Shown here: positions 35,171 to 46,090 of the stretch, in pieces
How the letters are laid out: each line of letters starts with the position of its first letter
Numbering within the stretch: position 1 is the stretch's first letter
NCBI RefSeq assembly: GCF_033115175.1
Contig: NC_084850.1
Coordinates: forward strand, 107,181,939-107,245,938
DNA: 64,000 nucleotides
Direction of reading: 5' to 3'
Origin: Lepus europaeus
Lineage: Eukaryota; Chordata; Mammalia; Lagomorpha; Leporidae
Program-made: the position numbers and the translations under genes
Notes under the pieces: generated by a model
What the model saw: only the letters and a program-made list of their open reading frames with translations
What the model was told of the DNA's origin: nothing
Database searches by the model: none

Positions 35171-35300
35171 CATCTCATAAGATCTTTAATCACATCAGTA
35201 AAGTCCCTTTTGCCGTGTAAAAGGTAACGTATTCATAGGTTACAGGAACCAGGATATAAACATCTTGGGAGGCGGGGGCCAATTATTCAGCCTACTACAG

Positions 35301-35594
35301 TGTTCATTAGTTGTTAGTTTGAAAGAATAGTAGTCTTTATCCCTAGAAGCCTTTGAGTCCCTTTACCTATTTTCTAATATATAGGCTGACAACTTACAGC
35401 AATTGTGGCAAAGATTTTATGCCAATCATCCGTGGCTGTTCTGCTCCCCCTCACTCACCTGCTGCCAACTCTAGAACGACAGCCAGTGACCAGCTTGAGC
35501 TCTGGTAGTTTCTCACACCATGCCTACCTCATTCATAGGAAGTCAGAAGGCACTTCTTACATCCAGGCCTAACAGCACACATTAATAAGTGTTT
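35301..35594. other. Unassigned non-coding stretch
   Basis: No gene or repeat supported. Confidence 0.5.
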
Positions 35595-35610
35595 TAAAAT
35601 GTCTTGGATT

Positions 35611-35938
35611 GGCCGGCGCCACAGCTTACTTGGCTAATCCTCTGCCTGTGGCGCCGGCACCCCGGGTTCTAGTCCCGGTTGGGGCACCAGATTCTGTCCT
35701 GGTTGCTCCTCTTCCAGTCCAGCTCTCTGCTGTGGCCCAGGAGTGCAGTGGAGGATGGCCCAGGTGCTTGGGCCCTGCACCCGCATGGGAGACCAGGAGG
35801 AGGCACCTGGCTCCTGGCTTGGGATTGGCGCAGCACACTGGCTGTAGCAGCCATTTGGGGGGTGAACCAACAGAAAGGAAGACCTTTCTCTCTGTCTCTC
35901 TCTCACTGTCTAACTCTGTCAAAAATAAATAAATAAAA
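35611..35938 (+). mobile_element. C-repeat SINE, type 2
   Basis: Head ggccggcgccacagcttact, then tggctaatcctctgcctgtg; tail aaaaataaataaataaaa. TSD taaaatgtcttggatt, 16 bp exact, at 35595-35610 and 35939-35954. Confidence 0.95.
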
Positions 35939-35954
35939 TAAAATGTCTTGGATT

Positions 35955-36369
35955 ATGATGACCATCCCATTACCTTACTGACAATACAAAAGTGAAAATG
36001 TGCACAACCACTTGGTAGAGAAGGAAAACCAGAAGCTGATGCACTATTGTTTTCGGGGTTATATTTTAAAAGTTGAATTAAATTCACATGGATCTTTTAC
36101 CCTAAGAAGAAATTTCACGTCATGTCAGTGGTCTTTGATCTTTTGAACATAACAGAGGAACTGATAGGGATTTTTTTTTTAACAAAATGAACCCTCACAG
36201 ATTTTCATACACTACTAGGGCCCTCTCAGCAATAGGGGAGAAATACATTTAAGGAAGTCAACAATAAGGATCCATCGCAATCCAGTTTTCCTCTTAAGTC
36301 AGAGGGTGATGTTATTCCAAAATACACAAGCTTCTCTGGTTATATAAATGATTTTGATTCACGTGTCTA
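35955..36369. other. Unassigned non-coding stretch
   Basis: No support for a gene or repeat. A T10 run lies near 36172. Confidence 0.45.
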
Positions 36370-36960
36370 CCACACATACCTCTACTTGGATATCAAACAG
36401 GCATCTCAAACTTAACATAGCCCAAACCAAATTCTGATTTCCAAACCAGCTCTTCCCCAGTCTTCTTCTTCCCAATAAATGGAAGCTGTTCACAATAGCT
36501 TTTAAGATCCTACAAGACCCATCCCCCAAATTCATCCTGTACCACTCTCCTCTGCTTACTCTACCTCAGTCACACCGGCCTCCACTCTGCCTCCCAAACC
36601 TGCCAGGTGTAGTCTTTGCAAATGTGATTTCCCCACACACATAGGGCTCTTCTTCAATAGCTACATGGCTCACTTGCTCCATTCTCATAGGGCTTTGCCC
36701 CCAGTCCCCTGTCTGAGATCTTCCCTGACCTTTCCACTGAAAGATGGCAGCCTTTCCCATGCACTTTACCGATTTCCTTTTTCTCCACAGTATTCATCCA
36801 CCCCTAACATAGTACATATTGGTCTTGGTAAGTGTCTGCCTCTCTCACTTGAATATAAACTCCATTAATACAAGGATTTTTGTCTTGTCTGTTCATTTGT
36901 GATTTCCTAGCACCTACAGGAGTATCCAGCACACAATAGCTACTCAATAAATAAGTAACT
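36370..36960 (+). repeat. LINE-2 3' end
   Basis: tacaagacccatcccccaaa, gagatcttccctgacctttc and aatataaactccattaatac, followed near the end by agctactcaataaata, are in L2 3'-end order. No functional frame is present. Confidence 0.7.
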
Positions 36961-37776
36961 TCAACAAATTAACAATGAACAGAGGCTCTTCTAGGATAGT
37001 GATATTAAATAAAGTGAAAACAAATGGCAAGAGTGTCTTAGAATCTGCTTAATCCTAAAATCTAATTTAAATCATCACCTACGAATTGGGTCATAATTTA
37101 AGGTCAATGTATTTGTTTGCCTAAAAATTTGGACCAGGAGTTTTTAATAAGCAACGTTTAATGATTTGGGGGTAAGGTTGTGCTAGCAGAGAGTAAATTA
37201 AATATTGGTCCCAATTCCTAGCTAAATTTTTCTTTTCTAGTGAAGAAGTGGGTAATGGGAGTGCTGAAAATTTTCCTCTGTCCATTAGGATTCATTAATT
37301 CTCCCTTTGTCTGAACAAAATATAAAAGATACCCTGTTCTCATGGATTTTTTATTCTACTGGCAGACACAAATAATAAATAAAATTCAAAAAAATGCAGA
37401 GTATGTTAAAAGATGACCAATGCTAAGGTTTTTCTAAAAAGGAAAGAAAGTTGGGAAGGTGGGCTGGCATGAAGGGAAATGTATTCTAGACAAATGTAAC
37501 AAGAGTCCAAAAAGAGTCCAGAAGCTGAGAATCAGGATTGTCACTGGCATGGGTCCCACTGGGCAGGTAAACGATGGGCTCCTTGGGAGAGGATGCAATC
37601 AGAAGGGTCACAGGGCAGTGGAATATGGGGGTGGGGGATACAGCAGGGACAAAGGCATTCACCCTGTGTGTCATGGGAAGCCTAAGAGTGTTGGCAGAGG
37701 AGTGACATACTCCTATTTACATTTTAATAATGCTATAGTACTCAAAATTGGTCCCTCTGCTAGAGCTTTCTTTTCT
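36961..37776. other. Unassigned stretch, possibly an old repeat at its right
   Basis: 37500-37740 has a repeat-like text (gagtgacatactcctattta) similar to mammal-wide sequences, but it is not assigned. Confidence 0.4.
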
Positions 37777-38097
37777 AAAAAAATTTTATTTATTATTTAT
37801 TTGAAAGGCATGGTTACAGAGAAAGAGAGAGAGGGAGAGAGAGAGAACTTCCACCCACTGATACACTCCTCAAGTGACCACAAAGCCTAAGCCAGGAGCC
37901 TGTAACTCCATCCAGGTCTCCCACGTGGGTGCAGAGGCCCAAGCACTTGTGCCATCTTCTGCTGCTTTCCCAGGTGCATTAGCAGGAAGCTAGATCAGAA
38001 GTGGAGAAGCCAGGACTCTGGAACTCGAATTGCCAGCCATATGGGATGCTGGTATTGCAGGCGGCAGCCTAACCAGTTGTGCCACAATGCCAGCCCC
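37777..38097 (-). mobile_element. C-repeat SINE, type 1
   Basis: Left aaaaaaattttatttattat; right end tgtgccacaatgccagcccc. It is moderately diverged. Confidence 0.9.
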
Positions 38098-38880
38098 ATG
38101 CTAGTTTTCTTAAAGAGGCAGATCTATACAGAGTTTAAGTTCCTTGAAGGCAAGGGATGCATTCAACACATCTCCTTTTCCTCTTAAACCCTAAACTTTC
38201 AGCATCCTTTACACCCAGCTGCTTCTCACCAGATGTTCAGGGATTCACTCTCTAGTTACCTAGGCTGAGGTGTACATTGGCTAACTCTAATCAGCAAATA
38301 TGAATAGATCCAATCAGACAGAGAGTTGGCATAGCTCCAGTATTCATCCAATGTGGCACAATGGGAAATTCTCTCTCTTTGGAAAGATCATAATCTAAGA
38401 TACCCCCCCTACAATATTAACTCTCTTTCCTGCCCAATAGATAGGAATTCTTCACACCAAAGTGACATATTTAAGAGATGCTAGATCAGTGAACACTGTC
38501 AGTAGCAAACACAGTCTATGCAGTTCTGTCATCAAAGCAGATAAGTAGATGAAGCAAATAGCAGGGGAATTACTCAAAGTTACCAAGTCAATCACTAAAA
38601 GGAATTTTCTGCCTTTCTGCCTCTTTGAATTGTTTTGATTCAAGATCTCCCATAACCTTAACTGCAAAGAAAATAGATCGTTAACTTGACATTCAACTCA
38701 ATACAGTATTATATGTTATAAGACAATCCATCCCCTATATCCTTTTTATCTGTACTAGAAATCTAATATGATGCCTCTTTGCAACTCAAATTATTTTTTA
38801 TTAAGAAATTTCCCAAAGCCAAAGAAAAGGTGAGTTACTCAAAGTATAAAAGCTAACCTAAATTAATTATTAAAAATCTG
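38098..38880. other. Unassigned non-coding stretch
   Basis: About 0.8 kb. The left part recalls an L2 terminus (tttaagttccttgaaggcaa), but weakly. Confidence 0.4.
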
Positions 38881-39212
38881 GGGGCCGGCGCTGTGGCGCA
38901 GCGGGTTAAAGTCCTGGCCTGAAGCGCCGGCATCCCATATGGGCACTAGTTCTAGTCCCGGCTGCTCCTCTTCTGATCCAGCTCTCTGCTATGGGCTGGG
39001 ATAGCAGTAGAAGATGGCCCAAGTCCTTGGGCCCCTGTACCCATGTGGGAGACCCGGAAGAAGCTCCTGGCTCCTGGCTTTGGATCAGTGCAGCTCCGGC
39101 CGTTGTGGCCATCTGGGGAGTGAACCAGCAGATGGAAGACCTCTCTCTCTGTCTCTACCTCTCTCTGTAACTCTGTCTTTCAAATAAATAAAATAAATCT
39201 TTAAAAAAAATC
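38881..39212 (+). mobile_element. C-repeat SINE, type 1, young
   Basis: Head ggggccggcgctgtggcgca is nearly consensus-like; tail aataaataaaataaatcttt followed by an A-run. Short candidate TSD aaaaatc on both sides. Confidence 0.95.
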
Positions 39213-39221
39213 AGTCAGGTT

Positions 39222-39476
39222 GGGGCGGGCACAAGGCACAGCAGTTCATTTGCTGCCTGGGATGTCCTCATCCCATATCAGAGTAGCTGGTTTGAGTCCC
39301 AGATACTCTGCTTCTAATCCAAATTCCTGCTAATGTACTCCTTGGGAAGCAGCAGTTGATGGCTCAAGTACTTGAGTCCCTGCCAGATGAAGATTGTAGA
39401 TGGAGTTCCTGGCTCCTGAATTCAGCTTGGCCCAGCCTGGCTGTTGTATGCATTCGGGCAGTGAACTAGTGGATGT

Positions 39477-39521
<45 letters not shown>

Positions 39522-39532
39522 ATCTCTCAAGT
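39222..39532 (+). mobile_element. C-repeat SINE, old, with (TC)n
   Basis: Head ggggcgggcacaaggcacag, body gggaagcagcagttgatggc, and a (TC)n run at 39479-39518 near its 3' end. Confidence 0.8.
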
Positions 39533-39742
39533 CATCATATTTCCAGTACCTCCTTTTCCCACACTGCTCACTTTCACCACCAGGTGCTGGAAGACATATA
39601 GGCAATCTTAGCAGTTAAACATCTATGAAAACTCCAGACAGAGCGTTTCATCTGATTTTTCTTTGACCATATTAGTTTCTATTTGGAGGAAAGAAAAGGA
39701 CAATGATACAAGAAGCAGTGAGCACAGATTCTCCTAAAGCAC

Positions 39743-39925
39743 AGTTCTCAAACTTGAACATACATCAGAATCCCTGATATGTTTGTAGAAAGAGTGCTGA
39801 GCCTTACCTCAGTGTTTCTGATTCAGCTGGTCTGGAACAGGGCCCCAAAAAACTGCTTTTCTATCAAGTTCCAGGTGTGCTGATGCCACTGGTCCAGGGA
39901 CAACACCGTGAAAACTACTGACTTA
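39743..39925 (+). mobile_element. MER5A-like hAT element
   Basis: cagttctcaaacttgaacat, catcagaatccctgatatg, tttctgattcagctggtctg and a 3' end of gtgaaaactactgact match the MER5A layout. Confidence 0.72.
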
Positions 39926-39971
39926 AAGACAGAACACGGGAAACCTCTAATTGCAGGATAAAATACTCAGT

Positions 39972-40268
39972 TATGGGCAGGCAGTTAGCCTAGTGGTTGG
40001 GATGCTCACATCCCACACCATAGTGCCTGGGTTTCATTCTCAGCTCTGCTCCTGACCCCAGCCTCCTGCCAACGCAGACCCTGGGAAGCGGTAATGATAG
40101 TTCAAGTAGTTGAGCTCCTGCCAACCACATGGGGTCTGGTTTGAGTTCCTGATTCCAGGCTTCAGCCTGGTTCAGCCCTGGCCATTGCAGGCATTTGGGG
40201 AGTGAACCAGCATGTGGAATTGTGCGCGCTCTCTCTCTCTCAAGTTAATTAATTAATTAATTTTAAAA
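39972..40268 (+). mobile_element. C-repeat SINE, type 3
   Basis: Head gggcaggcagttagcctagt, middle ccctgggaagcggtaatgat, tail caagttaattaattaattaa. Confidence 0.85.
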
Positions 40269-40312
40269 ATCCAGCTGTTTGAGCATAGATGCAATTTGGA
40301 TGAGAATTTATA

Positions 40313-40521
40313 AGGGTAGTTCAAAAAGTTTGTGGAAAAATGGAATTAAAAGATAATTTTATTTTGGTATCAAATATTTCTGAAATCCATGCATACATGG
40401 AATCATTCAAAAGTTTGTGGAAATGTGTATTATGAAGAGTTATGCATGGATTTCAAATGTTTTGCACCAAAATAAGCTCACCTTTAATTTCAGTTTTCCA
40501 CAAGTTTTTTGAATTCCTTCA
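40313..40521. mobile_element. Mariner-like element, head-to-head palindromic copy
   Basis: Ends agggtagttcaaaaagtttg and, inverted, tgaaggaattcaaaaaactt, each next to TA. The left half (to about 40395) is in minus orientation and the right half in plus orientation, giving the inverse pair aaatccatgcata and tatgcatggattt. Confidence 0.6.
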
Positions 40522-40539
40522 TATACTCGTATATGGCCT

Positions 40540-40618
40540 AATATATATGGGCACATTTATATATATAATACATATATGTATATGCATATACATATACACA
40601 CATATACATACATACAGA
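40540..40618. repeat. AT- and CA-rich microsatellite
   Basis: A mixed TA, TG and CA dinucleotide run. Confidence 0.85.
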
Positions 40619-40621
40619 GTC

Positions 40622-41713
40622 ACTCCAGAAGATCCAGGAATTGTAATTTCTTCCTTCTCTAACCTCCTTTATGTCATCAGGTCTCCTTAACATGTCTGTC
40701 TTGCTCCATAATATATCCTCAGCATCTAGCTCCCTAAACAAGGTGTGGCACATGGTGGGTTTCCTTGACTTGAAAGCCCTGGACCCAGAAAAAAGCAAGC
40801 AATGCCCTTTGAAGACTGATATTTCCTAATCACCATTGTGTTAGGACTTGCCCAGCCAGAGCCAAGAAACGATTTTTGTTTCCAACTATTTTATTAAATC
40901 GATGTTTGAGCACTTGTTGATAGGATGTTGTGATCAAAGGCTGAGCCCTCATCTTCTGAATTCCCCATCAACCCTTTAGAAAGCATCATAAAAACACGTT
41001 ATCTGTTGAAAGATATTCAAAATCATCCCTGGCCTCCTCCCAAACCCTCAAGGATACCCCACATCACACAAATAGCGCAGCTTCTCCTGAGGTTCCCCGC
41101 CCTCCACCCTCACTGGAAAAATACCCTTGGAAATACCCTAGTGGAACACGGGACTCCTCCATTCCAGCTCTGCAGCTGCCTCCTTTTATCTCATGGGACC
41201 TGAGGGCTCGGCACATGCTCTGCTTTTATTCTCCGTTCCAGTGTGAGAGAAGATTTCTATGCCAATCGCATCATGATCACACTGGCAGGGCTGCTCAGGA
41301 AAGAGCAGAAGGCCTGAATCAGATGTGTGTTCCCTAAGACAGACCTTCAGCCCACCACAATTAACAGATTATTTGAGAGGCCTCAATTGGTCGGCTGCCA
41401 AAAACAACTTGGGAAAAATGCAAAACGCAATACTGATTTGAAGTAAAAAAAAAAAAAAAAAAAAGGCCCCCTAACTCCCAGGCTTTGCTGCTGTTGGTAT
41501 GGGCGTTGTTGTGGTTTTATGTTGTCTTAAGGGAAGGTAGAAGATGCAAATGAATTCTTCCAGGCTGGGAAAGGCAGCAGCGGTAGGTAATCACATGGTT
41601 AGCAGAGCAGCACTGAGCAGCAGGTGTAAACAAATACAATAGAGGCCTAGATTTTACATGGTTATCTAAAAACAAGAGGCTTAGAAATGTGAGGGTATCT
41701 GGAGGTTGCTCTT

Positions 41714-41716
<3 letters not shown>
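40622..41716. other. Unassigned non-coding stretch
   Basis: About 1.1 kb with an A20-type run at 41445-41464. No retroposed body could be matched to that run. Confidence 0.45.

Positions 41717-41771
<55 letters not shown>
41717..41771. repeat. (TC)n microsatellite, about 55 bp
   Basis: Perfect CT dinucleotide run, the longest uninterrupted pure CT run in the window and a likely length polymorphism. Confidence 0.95.
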
Positions 41772-41772
<1 letters not shown>

Positions 41773-42574
41773 GAGATACGGAGAAAGGGCTTTCCAAATG
41801 TCACAGGAAGGCTTCATTTTACCTGCTTTGAAACTCTAGAAGGAAAAGTCACAAAATCAAATCAAACCTCTGATGGAGGAAGAATTGCTTTCAGTATCTG
41901 ACGTCCCAAGGGGACCAAGAAGCATTATAAGTGTTGTCTCCCCTGGAATCAGATGGGCCATGGAGAGGGGTGGACAAACATAATCATTCTCATTCAGAAA
42001 GGACTCTAAAGGGACTGCAACCCTTTTTACAGAGGCCAGCACTGAGAACAGAGTCCCAGTGGAGGCCTGAGGAGGCTGGGAGAAAGTTGACTCTGAGAGT
42101 TACCTCAAATGCTTGTGACCAGAGCGCTTTCTAACTGTGTTTTAAAGAGACAGTGCATGGCTGGGATGCCAGCCTGGGAGTCCATCTGCCCACAGCCAGC
42201 CTGGGCCATGGTCAAGAGATGAGCCTCATCCCTGGAGCCTGGACCACAGCCCAGTAGAGGACAGTGCCCATGCCCAGGGAAGCTGACTTAGCCTGCACCC
42301 AAGGACATAAGTGGGAGAAAAAAACAATTTGATCCACCCTGGGAATCCTGCAGTGAAGACGAAACCTGATCTGATTTTTTTTTTACAAGAGTCCTTATCA
42401 TTCCTGAGATCAACCTGCATCTCTGTATGCCCCAGCATGAACAAAGCACAGTCTCCTGGCCCACACTGTGGGGACCCTTAGTCCCTAGATGCCTTGAAAC
42501 CATGCAGGTTCACACTGATGCCAGAGAATCTCATGTGATGATGAAGCACGGCAGATGCAAGAGAAAGCCGATTT
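41772..42574. other. Unassigned non-coding stretch
   Basis: About 0.8 kb without recognised repeats or genes. It is somewhat GC-richer than average. Confidence 0.45.
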
Positions 42575-42720
42575 GCACCTGGGGGCATTGGGTTTGAGTT
42601 CTCCAGCTACCGCTAAGGGACCACGTGACCCTGGACACATTACTTTACCACTTTGTGGATGAGATTGCTTCTTATATAATGAAGAGTGACTACTGACCTT
42701 TAAGGTCTCTTTCATGTGTG
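42575..42720 (+). repeat. MIR SINE
   Basis: gggtttgagttctccagcta and ccacgtgaccctggacacat follow the MIR core, with a decayed 3' half. Confidence 0.5.
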
Positions 42721-42734
42721 TTAAAACTGTGGGA

Positions 42735-43500
42735 GGTCAATGCTGTGGACTGAGTTCTCCTGCACCAGGCTCTAACAGACCAAAACAAAATGGAATCATT
42801 CATGCTAAATGTGACATAATCAAGCTAAAGCTTTAAGGAAGCAAATAGAACCCAAAACAGATCTGGGATTTTGTTTTTGTTTTCCCTAAAAATAAGATAT
42901 TCTAGTCTACCTGAGTCAGCCTAATAAAGAAGTCACCTTGGCTTTGAGCCTTACAAAAAAAGTAACCTGCAGCAGCTTGATGTTGACTAGTGCTTTTCCT
43001 ATTGTCCTGTTCCCTTACACAACTCACTGTTCTGCTGCTGCCTGGTGGGAGCTGAATCCAAGCAAGTCCCCTTGGCCATGGGTATCGAGTGATGTTAACA
43101 TCCTACATTTTAGTCAATCTCAAAACCGAAAGATTGACCCAAAGGATGAAATTGCTGAATGGAAATAAGTTTGTCCTAAATCTGCCTCCATACAGATGTC
43201 AAGTGTGGCTTAAAAGTTTCTCCTCATAGTGAACTGCAACCTAACCTAATGTGTACACAGATTGTAACCTACTCTGGTAATAAGTAGCTGAGTTTCAGCC
43301 AATCACAAGTGGCCAACTGTTCAAACCATATTCAGATAAGACAGATGCCAACTATAACCTATCAGGCTGTCTCTACTTTGCTTCCATTTTCTGTACTTGA
43401 ACATCACTTCCTTCTCTCTAGCTGTCAATAGAACTTGCCCATGTGGAGGGATGGAGTGGCTCTGAATGTATTCTGATTCTGGAAGACAGATGGACTGACA
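42735..43500 (+). mobile_element. Candidate solitary LTR
   Basis: About 0.75 kb with LTR-like layout: gagcttgatg-type text with agcagcttgatgttgactag, ctgcctggtgggagctgaat, cagccaatcacaagtggcca, and a possible decayed poly(A) signal (caatagaac) before gcccatgtgg. No TSD or internal viral sequence was found. Confidence 0.35.
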
Positions 43501-44563
43501 TGGAAGAATATAACGATATAGACAGTTGAATTTACACAAGTTAAATGCCTGTGTAATTGGTTTATTGAAAAGCCGTAACTTGACTAGGTACAAACAGTAA
43601 GTGGCTTTATTTTCCTTCATTGCTACCTTCCATGTTGTCACATCAAGCCAATTTCCCTGCCTCCTGAAAACATCTTAAACAAATCTGTGACTTTTAAGGC
43701 TACTTTAAGAACAAGCCCCATCTTGGTATATAAAAATTCAATTTAAGTCAGTACATTAATCTCCTGCCCAATTCAGAGCTTCTCCCTTTCCCTTGGCCCA
43801 GGCCTGACCCCCTTGTTCACAGAACGTGTCTTATGAATAAGAAGCCATGTCAGTTCCTTTTACTCTTTCTTCTGTGGTTCAGCTTCTGGGTTAACATGGA
43901 ATTTAATTTCCCAAGATTCCCTTCTCTGTATGGATCTGAGTTAAGGTAGAGCATAGGAGATATTTGCATAAGACAAAAATGAAGGAGCCACCATTTTTAT
44001 ATCCTGAAGTTAAGCAAAGAGTTCCAGGCACTGTGGCAGCTCACAGACACTGCTGCTAATGTACTGACCAACCTGGCTGGTGTGTGTAGCACCTGGGCCT
44101 ACAGCTCCTGCAACTCTCACTGGATCCCCTCTCTCAGCTTTTCTGAGTCCTAAGCCAAGCCTGTGTGCCACGTTGTAGAAGACACTGCCAGCTTTTCCTG
44201 TGGGTCACGTTTGCCATCAAGGTTGAAGGAGTTGAGGGTTCCAGTTTGACTTTGTACGTTTCAACTTGTCCCTGCTCTCTCTCACTTCATATTCAACTGC
44301 CTGTGCTGACTAGCTGGCCTGGCTGACTCATAGAGATAATGGCCCCAACACCAAACACAGATCAACCAACCATCCCATACAGATTTCGGTACCAGCTCCC
44401 ACAATGTGTAAGGTTCAATTCTTATAACAAAATTCCCACTTTGTATCACTCACAATCATTCTACTCCTCTCATGGAACCCAGGATGATACACCCTAGCTT
44501 GCTTGAACACTTCGCTTGCTTCTCTGGGATAGAGAGAAGATTATGAAGAAAGGAGCCGCACCT
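43501..44563. other. Unassigned non-coding stretch
   Basis: About 1.06 kb, nothing recognised. Confidence 0.45.
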
Positions 44564-44623
44564 CATGTCAATGATGCTATTGTAACATGCCTCTGTAACA
44601 TGTCAATGATGCTATTGTAACAT
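44564..44623. repeat. Short tandem duplication
   Basis: A 25-bp unit beginning catgtcaatgatgctattgt occurs exactly at 44564-44588 and 44599-44623, a 35-bp offset. Confidence 0.95.
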
Positions 44624-45186
44624 CTGAGTGCTGTCTCTTCCATGGGCTGTGAAAGCTCGCCTAAGGGACTCTTAGGATCTCTGAATAGTCTACAGGGACT
44701 TCTGGGTGGCAGGCTCCTGACTCTGCTGACACACACTCTGATCAATTCTGACCCCCTCAGATGTTTCACCCAAAACAATTCCTGAAGCCTCTTACTTCCA
44801 AGATCCCTTTGCCCCACTAGGCCACCCTTTGGGGAAGAGTCCCAGAAAGATGCCTCTACCCACCCTGCCCACGTCCTCTTAGCCCCAGAAACTGTATCAT
44901 GGTTCATTAAATGGGAGTTTTCACCTGTTCTGGTACCCTCACTTTGAATCACTCTTGTGGCTGCCCAGCCAGCCTCTCCCTTTGAGATCTGGGCAGGTGA
45001 GAAGCAGACATCAGTCTCTTTGCTCTCAAGCAGCTCTAAAGTCCAGAGGAAACATACAAATTTCTCCTGAGAGCTGCAGCACAGAGCTTCTGACTCATCC
45101 CAAGAAGGCACTGGGAGAGTTGAAGAAGAGCCAAGCACTTAGCATTTCCTTGCATCCCTTCCTTGAGTTTACAGGCTCATCTTCAG
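44624..45186. other. Unassigned stretch with a long antisense open frame
   Basis: A 191-codon minus-strand frame covers 44563-45138. No domain, no known family resemblance and no repeat was recognised; it is treated as chance. Confidence 0.4.
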
Positions 45187-45188
45187 TA

Positions 45189-45316
45189 TGAGGAGTCTTC
45201 AAACACTTCATGCAAGTGTGTATTATGAAAAAAGCTAGGCATGAATTTCCATTTTTGCACCAACATAAACGTATCTGTTCATACCATTTTTCCACAAGCC
45301 TTTTGAAATACCTTCG
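45189..45316 (+). mobile_element. Mariner-like short inverted-repeat element
   Basis: Left (after TA) tgaggagtcttcaaacactt, internal tttttgcaccaacataaacg, right tttccacaagccttttgaaa followed by taccttcg and TA. This is the most complete single copy of the family in the window. Confidence 0.6.
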
Positions 45317-45318
45317 TA

Positions 45319-45741
45319 TGCTGTGGGGTGTGATAGTCACTGGATAGGGCTTGTTCAATGTTGATGAGTTCTGTGTATATTCTTTGGAATGTATGGAGAT
45401 TTTATAACCTACTGTACTTCGATTTCGGTCTTCAGTTTTATTCTGTATCCATGTACTATTCCTCCTAACCTCAGCACTGAGCAAAACAATCCTTAAAATT
45501 CCTTAAAATTAATCAGAATTATCTACTCTATAGTATAATTTCAGGAATCCTAGGACAATCTGCCTACCTAAAAGTCCCTCCCTCCTTTCTTCCACAATGC
45601 CTTAGACTCCACCATTAGAAACATTAGGCCCTCAAGGGTTCTTGGGATAGCATTTTAAAGGTATGATCCTGTATATCAATACTTTGTCACACAAAAATAA
45701 GTCAGATTGCATTCTAGAGAGACAACTGGTTGAGTAGTGGG
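45319..45741. other. Unassigned non-coding stretch
   Basis: No gene or repeat supported. Confidence 0.5.
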
Positions 45742-46090
45742 AGACAGTTCAGGCTGCTACAAAAAAATACCCTAGACTGGGTGGTTTATAAACAAAAAGT
45801 TACTTCTCACAGAGCTAGAAGCTGAAGTCTGAGACCAGGAGGCAAGTAGAGTCAGAGTCAGATTCTACCTGTAGTGAGGGCCCACTTTTGGCTTAAGAGA
45901 TAGCTGTCTTCTCGCTGGATCCTCACATGGCAGAGGGCAAACAAGCTCCCTGAGATCTCTTTTCAGGGCACTAGTCCCCTTCAGGAGGGCTGTACCCTCA
46001 TGACCTAATCGCTTCCCAAAGGCCTCTCCCTCTTGATACCATTACACTGGGAGTGAGGATTTCAGCATGGGAATTTTGAGTAGATACAGG
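45742..46090 (-). repeat. Old LTR-like interspersed repeat, antisense
   Basis: gctgctacaaaaaaatacccta followed by gactgggtggtttataaaca at left and cctcatgacctaatcgcttc at right. The latter is shared with 50710-50760. Confidence 0.55.

Larger units (their letters stand above)
32428..35300 (-). repeat. Old interspersed repeat (outer layer), split by later inserts
   Basis: The left piece (32436-32518) has cctattgctgcgttaacaaa and ttaccacaaacttaatggct. The right pieces (34564-34856 and 35184-35300) resume with ctcagaagtccaacatgggt, ccttctggagattccagggg and cagtaaagtcccttttgccg. The pieces read as one antisense ancient element. I do not assign a subfamily. Confidence 0.5.

Noticed and set aside
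39479..39518. CRISPR-like or regulatory array in the regular CT repeats here and at 41717, 48350 and 50403
   Set aside because: These are simple (TC)n microsatellites, mostly SINE-tail derived. No spacer-repeat structure, and the genome is eukaryotic.
44563..45138. 191-codon open frame on the minus strand
   Set aside because: No domain, no family resemblance, no codon-use signal I can judge, and no supporting neighbours. A frame of this length can occur by chance in 64 kb.
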